Positions 6,038 through 15,768 of a stretch of 47,052 nucleotides of DNA are shown here, one piece after another. The stretch's first letter is position 1. Every line of letters starts with the position of its first letter. Source of the stretch: an uncultured Prevotellaceae bacterium. GTDB lineage: Bacteria > Bacteroidota > Bacteroidia > Bacteroidales > Bacteroidaceae. The notes under the pieces are model-generated. The model was not told where the DNA came from, ran no database searches, and saw only the letters and a list, made by a program, of their open reading frames with translations. Location of the stretch: contig CAMWJL010000007.1 in assembly GCA_947174565.1 (NCBI GenBank), forward strand, positions 1-47,052, in the 5' to 3' direction. Position numbers and translations under genes: made by a program.

Positions 6038-8518
6038 ATGAAAGTGTTAAAGTTTGGCGGAACCTCGGTGGGTTCCGTGGAGAGTATTCTCAACTTGAAA
6101 AAGATTGTGGAGGCTCAGAATGAGCCTGTCGTGGTGGTGGTGTCGGCACTCGGTGGCATCACTGACAAACTGATTGGCACGTCGAAGCTTGCTGTGACAG
6201 GCGATGTGGCGTACTTGACTGCATATAACGAAATGGTGGAGCGTCACCACCAGATGATTGACGCAATTATCACAGACACAGCCAAGAAGAACACATTGCT
6301 GGCTACGGTTGACGACCTGCTGGGACAGTTGAAGAGCATCTATCAGGGGGTGTTTCTGATTGGTGACTTGAGCGAGAAGACGAGCAATGCGATTGTGTCG
6401 TATGGTGAGCGCATCAGCAGCAACATCGTGGCGACGTTGATTGAAGATGCACGGTGGTATAATTCGTTGGAATTTATAAAGACCAAGCAGAAGCAGGGAC
6501 GCAATCTCTTCTCGAACTCTATCAGCATTCCGTTGATTTTGGAGGCTTTTAAGGATTGTCCACGCACGGGGCAATTTGTGGGAGTTGCTGGTGGCTTTAT
6601 CGCAACAGACAGCACGACGGGCGAAGTGACGAATCTCGGTCGTGGTGGCTCTGATTATACAGCGGCTATCTTGGCTGCAGCACTGGATGCGGAGGTGTTG
6701 GAAATTTGGACGGATGTGTCGGGCTTTATGACGGCTGACCCGCGTGTCATCAACACGGCGTATCCTATTGATAAGCTGTCGTATGTGGAAGCAACGGAGT
6801 TGTGCAACTTTGGTGCAAAGGTGGTTTATCCGCCTACGATATATCCCGTGTGCGTCAAGAATATCCCTATTCTGATTAAGAACACGTTCCGTCCAGAGGA
6901 TAAGGGCACTATCATTACCAATTTGGCAGGAGACGATGATAATGGTCGTGCCATCAAGGGCATCTCGTCCATCAACAATACGAGTCTCATCACGGTGAGC
7001 GGCTTGTCGATGGTGGGTGTGATTGGTGTGAACCGCCGCATTTTCACGACATTGGCAGAGAATGGTATTAGCGTGTTTATGGTGAGTCAGGCTTCATCCG
7101 AGAACAGCACGTCTATTGGTGTGACCGACGCTGATGCTGACCGTGCTTGCGAGGTGCTGAACCATGAGTTTGCCAAGGAGATAGAGATGGGCGCGATGTA
7201 CAAGATGAAGTTGGAGCGCGATTTGGCTACGGTTGCCATTGTGGGTGAGAACATGAAGCACACGCCGGGCATTGCGGGCAAGCTGTTTGGCACACTTGGT
7301 CGAAACGGCATCAGCGTGATAGCCTGTGCGCAAGGTGCCAGCGAGACGAACATATCTTTTGTGGTGGAGAGGAATAGCTTGCGCAAGTCGCTGAACGTCA
7401 TTCATGACAGTTTTTTTCTGTCTGAATATCAGGTGCTGAATGTGTTCCTTTGTGGTGTCGGTACTGTGGGTGGAAGTCTGTTGGAACAGATTGCCAGTCA
7501 GCGCGCTAAGCTGATGAAGGAGCGTAACTTGCGAGTGAACGTGGTGGGCATTGCCAGTGGACACAATGCCATGTTTGACCGTAATGGCATCGACTTGTCG
7601 CAGTATGTTGAGGAAGGGAAGTTCTCAATCGCCATGCTTCGCGAAGGGCTGAAAGCTGCCGAAGCCAGCAACATCCAACGATTGAAGGATGAGGTGATTG
7701 GCATGAACATCTTTAACAGCGTGTTTGTGGATTGTACCGCCAGCACCGAGGTGGCTGGTTTGTATGAGGAATTGCTGAGCAACAATATCTCCGTGGTGGC
7801 AGCCAACAAAGTGGCTGCATCGAGTGACTACGATAACTATGCCAAACTCAAGGATATAGCTCGCAAACGTGGTGTGAAGTACCTCTTCGAGACCAATGTG
7901 GGTGCAGGTCTGCCTATCATCAACACCATCAACGACCTTATCAACTCTGGTGACAAGATTTTGAAACTGGAGGCAGTGCTCTCAGGCACACTCAATTTCA
8001 TCTTCAACACCATTTCGGCCGATGTTCCTTTCAGCGAGACCGTGCGTCGTGCCAAGGAAGAGGGTTATAGCGAACCAGACCCACGTATTGACTTGAGCGG
8101 TAAGGACGTGGTTCGCAAACTCGTCATCCTCTCACGTGAGGCTGGCTACAAGCTGAATCAGGAGGATGTGGAGAAGACACTTTTCATTCCCCAGTCGTTC
8201 TTCGAGGGCACATTGGAAGACTTTTGGAAGAACCTTCCAACGCTTGATGCGCAGTTTGAGAAGGAACGTCAGGAGGTGGCGGCTGCCCATGAGCACTGGA
8301 AGTTTGTGGCGAAGCTGGAGAACGGCAAGGGTAGTGTATCTCTGCAAAGGGTAGGGGAACACCATCCGTTCTACGACCTTGAGGGTTCTAACAACATCAT
8401 CCTTATCACCACGGAACGCTATAACCAATACCCCATGCTCATCCAAGGATACGGTGCTGGAGCATCCGTCACGGCAGCTGGTGTATTCGCAGACATCATG
8501 AGTATAGCGAACATCTAA
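6038..8518 (+). CDS. thrA: Bifunctional aspartate kinase / homoserine dehydrogenase
   Basis: An 826-residue fusion, close to E. coli ThrA (820). It starts MKVLKFGGTSVGS, the aspartokinase ATP-binding signature. The kinase spans about 1-295, two ACT regulatory domains about 310-455, and the dehydrogenase follows with the dinucleotide motif CGVGTVGGS near residue 470 and the catalytic-region EAVLSGTLNFIFN near 645. It catalyses the first and third steps from aspartate to homoserine in the cytoplasm. ACT domains usually confer threonine feedback inhibition. It leads the thr operon; its stop overlaps the next ATG by one base (TAATG). The start was chosen because the promoter -7 box lies at 5992-5999 and the family N-terminus begins exactly here. 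Confidence 0.96.
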   Translation: MKVLKFGGTSVGSVESILNLKKIVEAQNEPVVVVVSALGGITDKLIGTSKLAVTGDVAYLTAYNEMVERHHQMIDAIITDTAKKNTLLATVDDLLGQLKSIYQGVFLIGDLSEKTSNAIVSYGERISSNIVATLIEDARWYNSLEFIKTKQKQGRNLFSNSISIPLILEAFKDCPRTGQFVGVAGGFIATDSTTGEVTNLGRGGSDYTAAILAAALDAEVLEIWTDVSGFMTADPRVINTAYPIDKLSYVEATELCNFGAKVVYPPTIYPVCVKNIPILIKNTFRPEDKGTIITNLAGDDDNGRAIKGISSINNTSLITVSGLSMVGVIGVNRRIFTTLAENGISVFMVSQASSENSTSIGVTDADADRACEVLNHEFAKEIEMGAMYKMKLERDLATVAIVGENMKHTPGIAGKLFGTLGRNGISVIACAQGASETNISFVVERNSLRKSLNVIHDSFFLSEYQVLNVFLCGVGTVGGSLLEQIASQRAKLMKERNLRVNVVGIASGHNAMFDRNGIDLSQYVEEGKFSIAMLREGLKAAEASNIQRLKDEVIGMNIFNSVFVDCTASTEVAGLYEELLSNNISVVAANKVAASSDYDNYAKLKDIARKRGVKYLFETNVGAGLPIINTINDLINSGDKILKLEAVLSGTLNFIFNTISADVPFSETVRRAKEEGYSEPDPRIDLSGKDVVRKLVILSREAGYKLNQEDVEKTLFIPQSFFEGTLEDFWKNLPTLDAQFEKERQEVAAAHEHWKFVAKLENGKGSVSLQRVGEHHPFYDLEGSNNIILITTERYNQYPMLIQGYGAGASVTAAGVFADIMSIANI

Positions 8519-9819
8519 TGAAACACATCATCATATTGGGCGACGGCATGGCTGATTGGCCTGTCGAGAAGCTCGGAAACAAGACGTTGCTGCAATATGC
8601 CAACACCCCCTATATGGACATGTTGGCGAAGATGGGGCGTACTGGTATGCTAAAGACGGTACAGGATGGTTTCCACCCAGGTAGTGAAGTGGCGAACTCT
8701 AGCATTCTCGGCTATGACCAGAACGAGGTGTACGAAGGGCGTGGTCCACTGGAGGCTGCCAGCATCGGAGTGGAACTTGCTCCCGACGACATGGCTATCC
8801 GTTGCAACATCATCTGCATCGAAGGCGACCATATCAAGAACCACTCGTGTGGACGCTTGGAGACAGAAGAGGGTGATATATTCATTCAATACCTGCAAGA
8901 GCATTTGGCGAACGACCCCGAGATTGTGGCGAAGTACGGGCATGTCGTTCATTTCTATACAGGCGTGCAGTATCGCCATCTGCTGGTCATCAATGGAGGC
9001 AGCAAGTACGTTCAGTGTACACCGCCGCATGATGTGCCGCTGCAACCTTGGCGTCCATTGTTGGTGAAGCCTGACCTTGAAGGAGAAAGGCAGGCAGGGA
9101 AGACCACTCGTCTGAGTGCGACCGAAACCGCAGAACTACTGAACTTGTTGATTCAGAAGTCGCAGGGATTGTTGGCGCGGCATCCCTACAATGCGCAGCG
9201 CATTGCCGCGGGGAAAGACCCTGCCAACTCCATTTGGCCTTGGGCAGGCGGCTATCGTCCCCACATGGTGCCACTCACGACCACTTTCCCGCAGATTAAG
9301 AAAGGGGCGGTCATCACGGCGGTTGACCTCATCAGAGGCATTGGCTCGTTAGCTGGTTTGAGCGTGATTGACGTGAAGGGGGCTACTGGTCTTTATGATA
9401 CCAACTACGAAGGCAAAGCCCAAGCTGCCATCAACGCTTTGAAGACGGACGACTTTGTTTATATGCACATCGAAGCATCTGACGAGGCTGGGCATGACGG
9501 AGATTTAGATTTGAAGCTGAAAACCATCGAGAACCTCGATAGCCGTGCCGTTAAACCCATCTATGAAGCAGTGAAGGATTGGGGTAAGCCTGGCACACCC
9601 ACAGCCGACATGGAGCCTGTTGCCATTGCGGTATTGCCAGACCACCCAACACCTGTTGCGCATCGTACCCATACGAACGAACCCGTTCCCTTTCTCATCT
9701 ATGCCCCTGGCATTGAGGCTGATGATGTAGAGACTTTTGATGAGGTCGCCTGCAAGGATGGCAGTTACGGACAGTTGGAGAAAGATGAATTTATTAAGGA
9801 ATTTATGAAGATTGGATAG
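8518..9819 (+). CDS. ApgM-like phosphoglycerate mutase family protein, probable homoserine kinase (ThrB2 type)
   Basis: This 433-residue alkaline-phosphatase-superfamily protein has the metal-binding start HIIILGDGMADWP, the Ser-containing segment GSEVANSSILGYD (about 59-71), DEAGHDGD (about 322-329) and the C-terminal metal motif LPDHPTPVAHRTHTNE. It resembles archaeal-type cofactor-independent phosphoglycerate mutase (COG3635). The subgroup found between thrA and thrC has been annotated as a proposed homoserine kinase, and genetic work on Bacteroides and Desulfovibrio homologues supported that role, as far as I recall. Position here, plus the absence of a GHMP-type thrB in the operon, points to homoserine phosphorylation. 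Mutase activity remains possible. Confidence 0.88.
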   Translation: MKHIIILGDGMADWPVEKLGNKTLLQYANTPYMDMLAKMGRTGMLKTVQDGFHPGSEVANSSILGYDQNEVYEGRGPLEAASIGVELAPDDMAIRCNIICIEGDHIKNHSCGRLETEEGDIFIQYLQEHLANDPEIVAKYGHVVHFYTGVQYRHLLVINGGSKYVQCTPPHDVPLQPWRPLLVKPDLEGERQAGKTTRLSATETAELLNLLIQKSQGLLARHPYNAQRIAAGKDPANSIWPWAGGYRPHMVPLTTTFPQIKKGAVITAVDLIRGIGSLAGLSVIDVKGATGLYDTNYEGKAQAAINALKTDDFVYMHIEASDEAGHDGDLDLKLKTIENLDSRAVKPIYEAVKDWGKPGTPTADMEPVAIAVLPDHPTPVAHRTHTNEPVPFLIYAPGIEADDVETFDEVACKDGSYGQLEKDEFIKEFMKIG

Positions 9820-9824
9820 AAGAT

Positions 9825-11126
9825 ATGAAGTATTACAGTACAAACGGACAAGCTCCTATCGCTACGCTGGAGAAAGCGGTGGTGAAGGGGCTTGCAGAGG
9901 ACAAAGGCTTGTATATGCCCGAGCGCATCAAGCCGCTTCCACAAGCGTTTTTTGACAACATAGAGAACCTCTCTTTCCAAGAGATTGCCTACACTGTGGC
10001 TGATGCCTTCTTCGGCGAAGATGTACCAGCCGAGGACTTGAAGCGCATCGTGTATGACACGTTGGCATTCGATTGCCCATGCGTGAAGGTGACAGACACG
10101 ATATATTCGCTCGAACTTTTCCATGGTCCCACATTGGCATTCAAGGATGTAGGCGCAAGGTTCATGGCTCGGTTGTTGCAATACTTCTTGAAGAAAGAAG
10201 GGACTGGACAGGTGAATGTGCTTGTCGCCACTTCGGGCGATACAGGTAGTGCGGTGGCAAATGGCTTCCTCGGTGTCGATGGCATCCATGTGTATGTGCT
10301 TTATCCGAAGAGAAAGGTAAGCCCTATACAGGAATGTCAGTTCACGACGCTGGGTCAGAACATCACGGCTGTTGAGGTCGATGGCGTGTTCGACGACTGC
10401 CAGGCATTGGTGAAGAACGCTTTTATGGACGCTGACCTCAATGCCCACATGAAACTGACTTCTGCCAACTCCATCAACGTGGCGCGTTTCTTGCCCCAAG
10501 CATTCTATTATTTCTATGCTTATGCACAGATGAAGAAGAAAGGTCTTGCTGACCAGCTCGTGGTGTGTGTGCCTTCAGGCAACTTCGGCAACATCTGTTC
10601 GGCTCTCTTTGGCAAGAAGATGGGATTGCCCATCAAGCGTTTCATCGCGGCTAACAACGCCAACGACATCTTCTATAACTATTTGCAGACAGGCAAGTAT
10701 GCGCCTAAAGCCTCCGTACAGACCATTGCCAACGCTATGGATGTGGGTGACCCCAGCAATTTTGCCCGTGTGTATGAACTCTATGGTAAGAGCCATGAAG
10801 CTATCTGCGCCGATATCAGCGGTGCGACCTACAAGGACGAGCAGATAGCCGAGACCATCCGCGAGGTGAAGTCCGAAACAGGGTATGTGTGTGACCCACA
10901 TGGTGCTTGTGGCTATCGTGCCCTGAAGGAAGGGCTGGCAGCAGGAGAAGTCGGCGTGTTCCTCGAGACGGCTCATCCAGCCAAGTTCAAAGACACGGTC
11001 GATGGCATCTTGGGTGGAAGTCTTGAGATTCCAGCTAAACTTCAAGCTTTTATGAAAGGCACTAAGCAAAGCATCCCCATGAGCAAGGACTTTGCAGACT
11101 TTAAGGCATATCTTTTATCTGTATGA
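9825..11126 (+). CDS. thrC: Threonine synthase
   Basis: This 433-residue PLP enzyme begins MKYYSTNGQAPIATLEKAV, typical of the long ThrC class. The cofactor lysine lies in GPTLAFKDVGARF (Lys about 107), with phosphate-binding ATSGDTGSAVANGF (about 131-144) and SANSINVARFLPQ downstream. It converts O-phosphohomoserine to threonine, the last step of the pathway that the two preceding genes supply. It starts 5 bp after the homoserine kinase candidate, and its stop overlaps the next gene by 4 nt (ATGA), so coupling to the downstream HD-domain gene is likely. Confidence 0.96.
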   Translation: MKYYSTNGQAPIATLEKAVVKGLAEDKGLYMPERIKPLPQAFFDNIENLSFQEIAYTVADAFFGEDVPAEDLKRIVYDTLAFDCPCVKVTDTIYSLELFHGPTLAFKDVGARFMARLLQYFLKKEGTGQVNVLVATSGDTGSAVANGFLGVDGIHVYVLYPKRKVSPIQECQFTTLGQNITAVEVDGVFDDCQALVKNAFMDADLNAHMKLTSANSINVARFLPQAFYYFYAYAQMKKKGLADQLVVCVPSGNFGNICSALFGKKMGLPIKRFIAANNANDIFYNYLQTGKYAPKASVQTIANAMDVGDPSNFARVYELYGKSHEAICADISGATYKDEQIAETIREVKSETGYVCDPHGACGYRALKEGLAAGEVGVFLETAHPAKFKDTVDGILGGSLEIPAKLQAFMKGTKQSIPMSKDFADFKAYLLSV

Positions 11127-13189
11127 TATCCATCAAGCAACAACAACGCACCAAGTTGACTCGTTTGTTGATGAAGTTCCTCTTGGTGATTGTCTCGACG
11201 GTTCTGATTGTCTATTTCATGCCGCGAGGCGACGAGTTCGGCTACAAGTACGAGTTGAACAAGCCGTGGAACTATGGCTTGCTGATTGCCAACACCAAGT
11301 TTCCCGTCCTGAAGAATGACTCTACCATTCAGAAGGAACGTGAGGCGACTCAGCGAACCTTCCAGCCTTACTACCACTACGACAAGTTATTGAAGGACAA
11401 CATGGTGAGCCGTCTGTATCTGCATGATGCCGATGCCAAGCACGGGAACGCTGAAGTGTATATGCGCCACATTGCTACGCTGCTCGATACCATCTATCGG
11501 CATGGTGTCATGTCGATAGACGATTATGACCGTCTACAAAACGAGTCTCGCAAACGGATACGTGCGGTGAGCGACAATGTAGCGGTTTCGTTGCGGTTGA
11601 AGGATGTGTTCACCCCAAAGTCTGCCTATGACTATATCATGACGCAGGACACGATGATGTATAGTCGGGAGGTGTTGAAGACGTACAACATGAATGAGTT
11701 GTTGCAACAGAACCTCACTTACGACAAGAATCGTTCGGAGGAAGAGTTGGCGGAGAACCTACAGAACATCTCCTACTACAATGGCTTTGTACAAGCGGGG
11801 CAGAAGATTGTTGACCGTGGCGAGACCGTGACAGACGAGGTTTACGACGTGTTGCGTTCCTACGAGAAAGAATACGAGCGACGCAACATCGCCGAGGTCA
11901 ACATCCCCTACAAGACACTGGGACAGACACTCTATGTGCTGATTGTCTTTATCACTTTGACCTTCTATCTCTCCCTCTTCCGTGCCGACTACTTCGAGAA
12001 TGTCCGCAACGTGACCCTTCTCTTTGTCCTGCCCGTTCTGTTCTGTGTGATAGCCGCCCTCATGGTGTCACACAAGACCCTCAACGTCTTCATGTTACCT
12101 TATTGTATGGTGCCCATCGTGATACGCATCTTCATGGATTCGCGTACCGCCTTCATGTTCCATTGCGGCATGATACTCATCATCTCCCTCTTCCTGACGA
12201 GCAACTACGAGTTCCTCATCCTGCAATTAGTGGTAGGCATGGCAGCCATACAGAGTTTACGCGAACTTTCACAGCGTTCGCAGATTGTTCGTGTCGCTTT
12301 CGTCCTCTTCCTTATCTACGGATTGGTCTATACAGGCTATTCGCTCCATCATGAGAACACCATCAAGATGGATAACTGGATGTATGCGTGCTTTGGGATT
12401 AACTGCATCCTGTTGCTCTTCACCTATCCGCTTCTGTGGATGTTGGAGAAGGTGTTCGGCTTCACCAGCGACGTAACTTTGGTGGAGTTGAGCAGTGTGC
12501 GTAATCCCTTGCTGCAACGCATGACAGAAGTGGCTCCAGGCACATTCCAACACTCCATGCAGGTGGCGAACCTCAGTGCCGAGGTCGCCAACAAGATTGG
12601 AGCCAAAACGCTGCTTGTCCGCACAGGTGCTCTCTACCACGACATCGGAAAGATAGAGCGTTCCGTCTTCTTCACTGAGAACCAGAGCGGTGTCTCACCC
12701 CACAAGCACCTGAGCGCGTTGAAGAGTGCCGAGGTCATCATCGCCCACGTCAAGAACGGTGTGGCATTAGCAGAGAAGTACCACCTTCCAGAGTCCATCA
12801 AGCGTTTCATCACGACCCACCACGGCAGTGGCAAGGCAAAATACTTCTACATCACCTACAAGAATGAACATCCCGACGAAGAAGTGGATGAAGTCGCTTT
12901 CACCTATCCAGGACCGAACCCTGGCACCAAGGAAGAAGCCATCCTCATGATGTGCGACTCTGTTGAGGCCGCTTCACGTTCGTTGCCTGAATACACCGAA
13001 GAGAGCATCAACCGTCTGGTTGACAAGATTATCGACAGCCAAGTGTCAGAAGGCTTCTTCAACGAATGCTCCATCACGTTCAAGGAAATAGCTATGGCAA
13101 AGGCGGTGCTGAAAGACAAGCTCAAGACCATCTACCACACACGCATCTCCTATCCCGAGCTGGCAGAAGCCACGGAGAATGTGTTGTGA
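11123..13189 (+). CDS. 7TM-HD family phosphodiesterase (PgpH/YqfF type)
   Basis: A 688-residue membrane protein. An N-terminal helix (about 13-33) leads to a long extracytoplasmic domain (about 35-265), then about seven hydrophobic helices (268-450), then a cytoplasmic HD hydrolase domain with HSMQVANLS, the metal motif GALYHDIGKIE (about 501-511) and THHGSG. PgpH-type proteins of this layout hydrolyse cyclic di-AMP to pApA. Substrate assignment is from the family, not from the sequence. The start overlaps the thrC stop by 4 nt. A 66-bp gap follows before the SGNH gene, with no terminator. Confidence 0.88.
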   Translation: MISIKQQQRTKLTRLLMKFLLVIVSTVLIVYFMPRGDEFGYKYELNKPWNYGLLIANTKFPVLKNDSTIQKEREATQRTFQPYYHYDKLLKDNMVSRLYLHDADAKHGNAEVYMRHIATLLDTIYRHGVMSIDDYDRLQNESRKRIRAVSDNVAVSLRLKDVFTPKSAYDYIMTQDTMMYSREVLKTYNMNELLQQNLTYDKNRSEEELAENLQNISYYNGFVQAGQKIVDRGETVTDEVYDVLRSYEKEYERRNIAEVNIPYKTLGQTLYVLIVFITLTFYLSLFRADYFENVRNVTLLFVLPVLFCVIAALMVSHKTLNVFMLPYCMVPIVIRIFMDSRTAFMFHCGMILIISLFLTSNYEFLILQLVVGMAAIQSLRELSQRSQIVRVAFVLFLIYGLVYTGYSLHHENTIKMDNWMYACFGINCILLLFTYPLLWMLEKVFGFTSDVTLVELSSVRNPLLQRMTEVAPGTFQHSMQVANLSAEVANKIGAKTLLVRTGALYHDIGKIERSVFFTENQSGVSPHKHLSALKSAEVIIAHVKNGVALAEKYHLPESIKRFITTHHGSGKAKYFYITYKNEHPDEEVDEVAFTYPGPNPGTKEEAILMMCDSVEAASRSLPEYTEESINRLVDKIIDSQVSEGFFNECSITFKEIAMAKAVLKDKLKTIYHTRISYPELAEATENVL

Positions 13190-13255
13190 AAGAGAAGGGG
13201 AGTGAAGCGTGAGAGAGTATAGGTAAAAAGAAACAGGATAAGGTCTTATAAGAAG

Positions 13256-14764
13256 ATGAAGAATAGAAGATGGCAGGCATTCTTGCTCACGCTGCTGGTT
13301 GTGGCAGCGTTGCTGGCACTTTTCTATTTGCCGCGTTTCACGGTGTTAGGTGTTGACACGCGCCGTGTCAACATCTTGAGCGATGTGCAGCATCGCGACA
13401 AAGCAGGAAAGATACTGGTCGAAGTCGTGGCCGACTCGCTTGATGGCTATGTGGAGAAAGGCATCGACTCGGCAGCCATTCGGGTCAAGCAACTGACATT
13501 CGTCGATTCCGTCCCTGTAGGCATGACACCCATTGAGGACTTTGCCGACGTGACAGGCATCCACCGCGAAATGGATTACTTCTATGCCGCTTTGGGCGAG
13601 GCAAACAGCCGTCCCGTTCGGGTGGCATACTTTGGCGACTCCTACATCGAGGGTGACATCCTGACCATCGACCTTCGCGGGCTGCTCCAACAAGAGTTTG
13701 GCGGACGCGGCACAGGCTTTGTGGAGATTGACTGCGTGTCGTCCGATTTCCGTCGTTCCGTCCTCACTCGCCGCAAGGGCTGGAACAGTTACCATGCCAA
13801 CGATCATGGACGTGGCTTCAAGCCTGACATGCAGGGAGTTGCTGGCAGCTACTTCATCCCCTCGGGCACAGCCACTTACGAAATGCGCGGACAGAAGAAT
13901 GCCTACGGACATCTGCTCGACACAGCCGAGGTCGCCACCGTCTTCTTCACGCCAGGCGAAGGACTGAATATCAGCTACACCCTCAACGGCAAGGTGACCG
14001 ACACCCTCTTCTCCAATGGCGAAGAACCTACACTTGCCACCTACGAAGAGCTGGTCAGCGTGATGGACTCCGACTCCGTGGTGCATCAGAAGACAGTGGT
14101 TCGCACGGTCCTGCCCGAACAGCAAGCCCCTGGCTATGTGATGGCAAAGAGCGTGAAAGGGCGCATCGGCAAGTTCTCGATGGACGTGACAGGCGGTCGT
14201 GGCTCACGCTTCTATGGCGTGGCACTCGACGGTCATCGTGGGGTCACGGTTGATAACTTCAGCATGCGCGGCAGTGGCGGACACCATCTGCTCAAGATTC
14301 CCCAAGCCACACTCACCAGCTTCGCTTCCCTGCGTCCCTACGACCTCATCATCCTCCACTTCGGTCTGAATGTCGCCAATGCCAAGCAGAAAGACTACAG
14401 CGCATACACCGACCAGTTGGGCAAGGTCGTGGAACACTTCAAGGCTGCCTATCCCCATGCCAGCGTCCTCGTTGTCAGCATGGGCGACCGCGACACACGC
14501 GGTGCTGACGGGCTGCTCCATACCATGAGCGGCGTGAAAGAACTCGTGTCCTACGAGCGCAAGATGGCAAGCGACCATCATGTGGCGTTCTGGAACCTTT
14601 ACGAAGCCATGGGCGGCGACGGCAGTTTGGCACGCATGACCGAGAAGAAACAAGCCAATCTCGACTATACACACATCAACTTTGCAGGCGGTCGCCTCTT
14701 GGCAGGACTCCTCTTCGATGTGCTCATGAACGGCAAGATGAACTACGACCAACGTGTACGTTAA
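13256..14764 (+). CDS. Membrane-anchored SGNH/GDSL-type hydrolase
   Basis: 502 residues with an N-terminal membrane anchor (about 7-26). The SGNH core shows block I VAYFGDSYIEGD (Ser about 129), a GxN-type block III LILHFGLNVANA (about 361-372) and the DxxH block V YTHINFAGG near 473-481. Between blocks I and III lies a long insertion (about 150-340), probably a beta-sandwich. Periplasmic enzymes of this kind attach or remove acetyl groups on glycans. Its neighbours are a second SGNH protein and an MBOAT acyltransferase, as in PatA/PatB- or AlgI/J/X-like O-acetylation systems, which supports the same envelope task. The target polymer is unknown. Confidence 0.78.
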   Translation: MKNRRWQAFLLTLLVVAALLALFYLPRFTVLGVDTRRVNILSDVQHRDKAGKILVEVVADSLDGYVEKGIDSAAIRVKQLTFVDSVPVGMTPIEDFADVTGIHREMDYFYAALGEANSRPVRVAYFGDSYIEGDILTIDLRGLLQQEFGGRGTGFVEIDCVSSDFRRSVLTRRKGWNSYHANDHGRGFKPDMQGVAGSYFIPSGTATYEMRGQKNAYGHLLDTAEVATVFFTPGEGLNISYTLNGKVTDTLFSNGEEPTLATYEELVSVMDSDSVVHQKTVVRTVLPEQQAPGYVMAKSVKGRIGKFSMDVTGGRGSRFYGVALDGHRGVTVDNFSMRGSGGHHLLKIPQATLTSFASLRPYDLIILHFGLNVANAKQKDYSAYTDQLGKVVEHFKAAYPHASVLVVSMGDRDTRGADGLLHTMSGVKELVSYERKMASDHHVAFWNLYEAMGGDGSLARMTEKKQANLDYTHINFAGGRLLAGLLFDVLMNGKMNYDQRVR

Positions 14765-14768
14765 GACC

Positions 14769-15728
14769 ATGTATCACTCACCATCCACCATCCATCCTTG
14801 GCTGCGCCGAGTTACGGGCATCGCCGTTCCATGTCGGGCGATAGCTTTGTGCTGCGTGGTGTGGTGTGTGTTATGTATGACTCAGGAGGCATCAGCCCAG
14901 TCGTTGTTCACATCCTTTCCTGCCAGTTTCCGCAACACGCGTAATAACGAACTCATGGAGGCTGCCTCTTTAGCCCCCGTGTTCAAGAAGCTCAAACAGG
15001 GTAAGCCCGTCAAGGTCATGCAGATAGGCGACTCCCATGTGCGTGGCAACTACCTGCCTCAGTCCTTGGGTAGCACCTTGCAGAGCTACTTCCCATGGGT
15101 CGAACTTTCCTATTATGGCATCAACGGGGCTTGGGCACGCCGTTTCTACGACTTCGACATGGTGAACCATGTGGCAAGCGAACGCCCCGACCTTGTCATC
15201 ATCTCCTTCGGCACCAACGAAGCCCATGCCGCCAACCTCAACGAGCGCGACCATGCCGAGACCATGCAGACCCTCACTGACCGCATCCGTGAGCGTTGCC
15301 CAGCCGTGTGCTTCCTCTTCACCACGCCGCCTGGCAGCTACATCTCCCAGCGCACAGGCAGTTACACCGTGGGGCGCGGACGCAGACGGCGCACACGCTA
15401 CACCACCACCAAGATTCCTAATCAGAACACCACCCTTGTGGCGCGCAGCATCGTCAACTTCTGCCGCACTCGCCATATAGCGGTGTGGGACATCTTCACC
15501 ATTGCTGGAGGCTCCTCCTCGGCATGCACCAACTGGCACAACGCCGGCATGATGAACACCGATTGTGTACACTATCTGTCCCACGCCTACATCTTGCAAG
15601 GCAAGCTGTTGGGCGAGGCCATCTACAAAGCATATATAGGCACAGCCACCTCGGGCAGCCAGACACGCATGATGCACGGCTCCACTCCCAAGGAACAGCG
15701 GCCTTACAGAACGGTAAAAGGATTTTAA
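14769..15728 (+). CDS. Secreted SGNH hydrolase-like protein
   Basis: 319 residues from ATG 14769, which lies 4 bp after the preceding stop; a GTG at 14754 would overlap it and is less likely. Residues about 20-45 form a signal peptide ending near ASAQS. Block I is VMQIGDSHVRGNY (Ser about 89), block III ISFGTNEAH and block V NTDCVHYLSHAY, so the Ser/Gly/Asn/His set appears intact. It lacks the long central insertion of the upstream paralogue. Probable periplasmic acyl transfer or esterase partner of the following MBOAT protein. The substrate cannot be read from the sequence. Confidence 0.78.
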   Translation: MYHSPSTIHPWLRRVTGIAVPCRAIALCCVVWCVLCMTQEASAQSLFTSFPASFRNTRNNELMEAASLAPVFKKLKQGKPVKVMQIGDSHVRGNYLPQSLGSTLQSYFPWVELSYYGINGAWARRFYDFDMVNHVASERPDLVIISFGTNEAHAANLNERDHAETMQTLTDRIRERCPAVCFLFTTPPGSYISQRTGSYTVGRGRRRRTRYTTTKIPNQNTTLVARSIVNFCRTRHIAVWDIFTIAGGSSSACTNWHNAGMMNTDCVHYLSHAYILQGKLLGEAIYKAYIGTATSGSQTRMMHGSTPKEQRPYRTVKGF

Positions 15729-15768
15729 TCATTAGCGATTCATCATGCTGAATGGTGAATGAAAGAAT

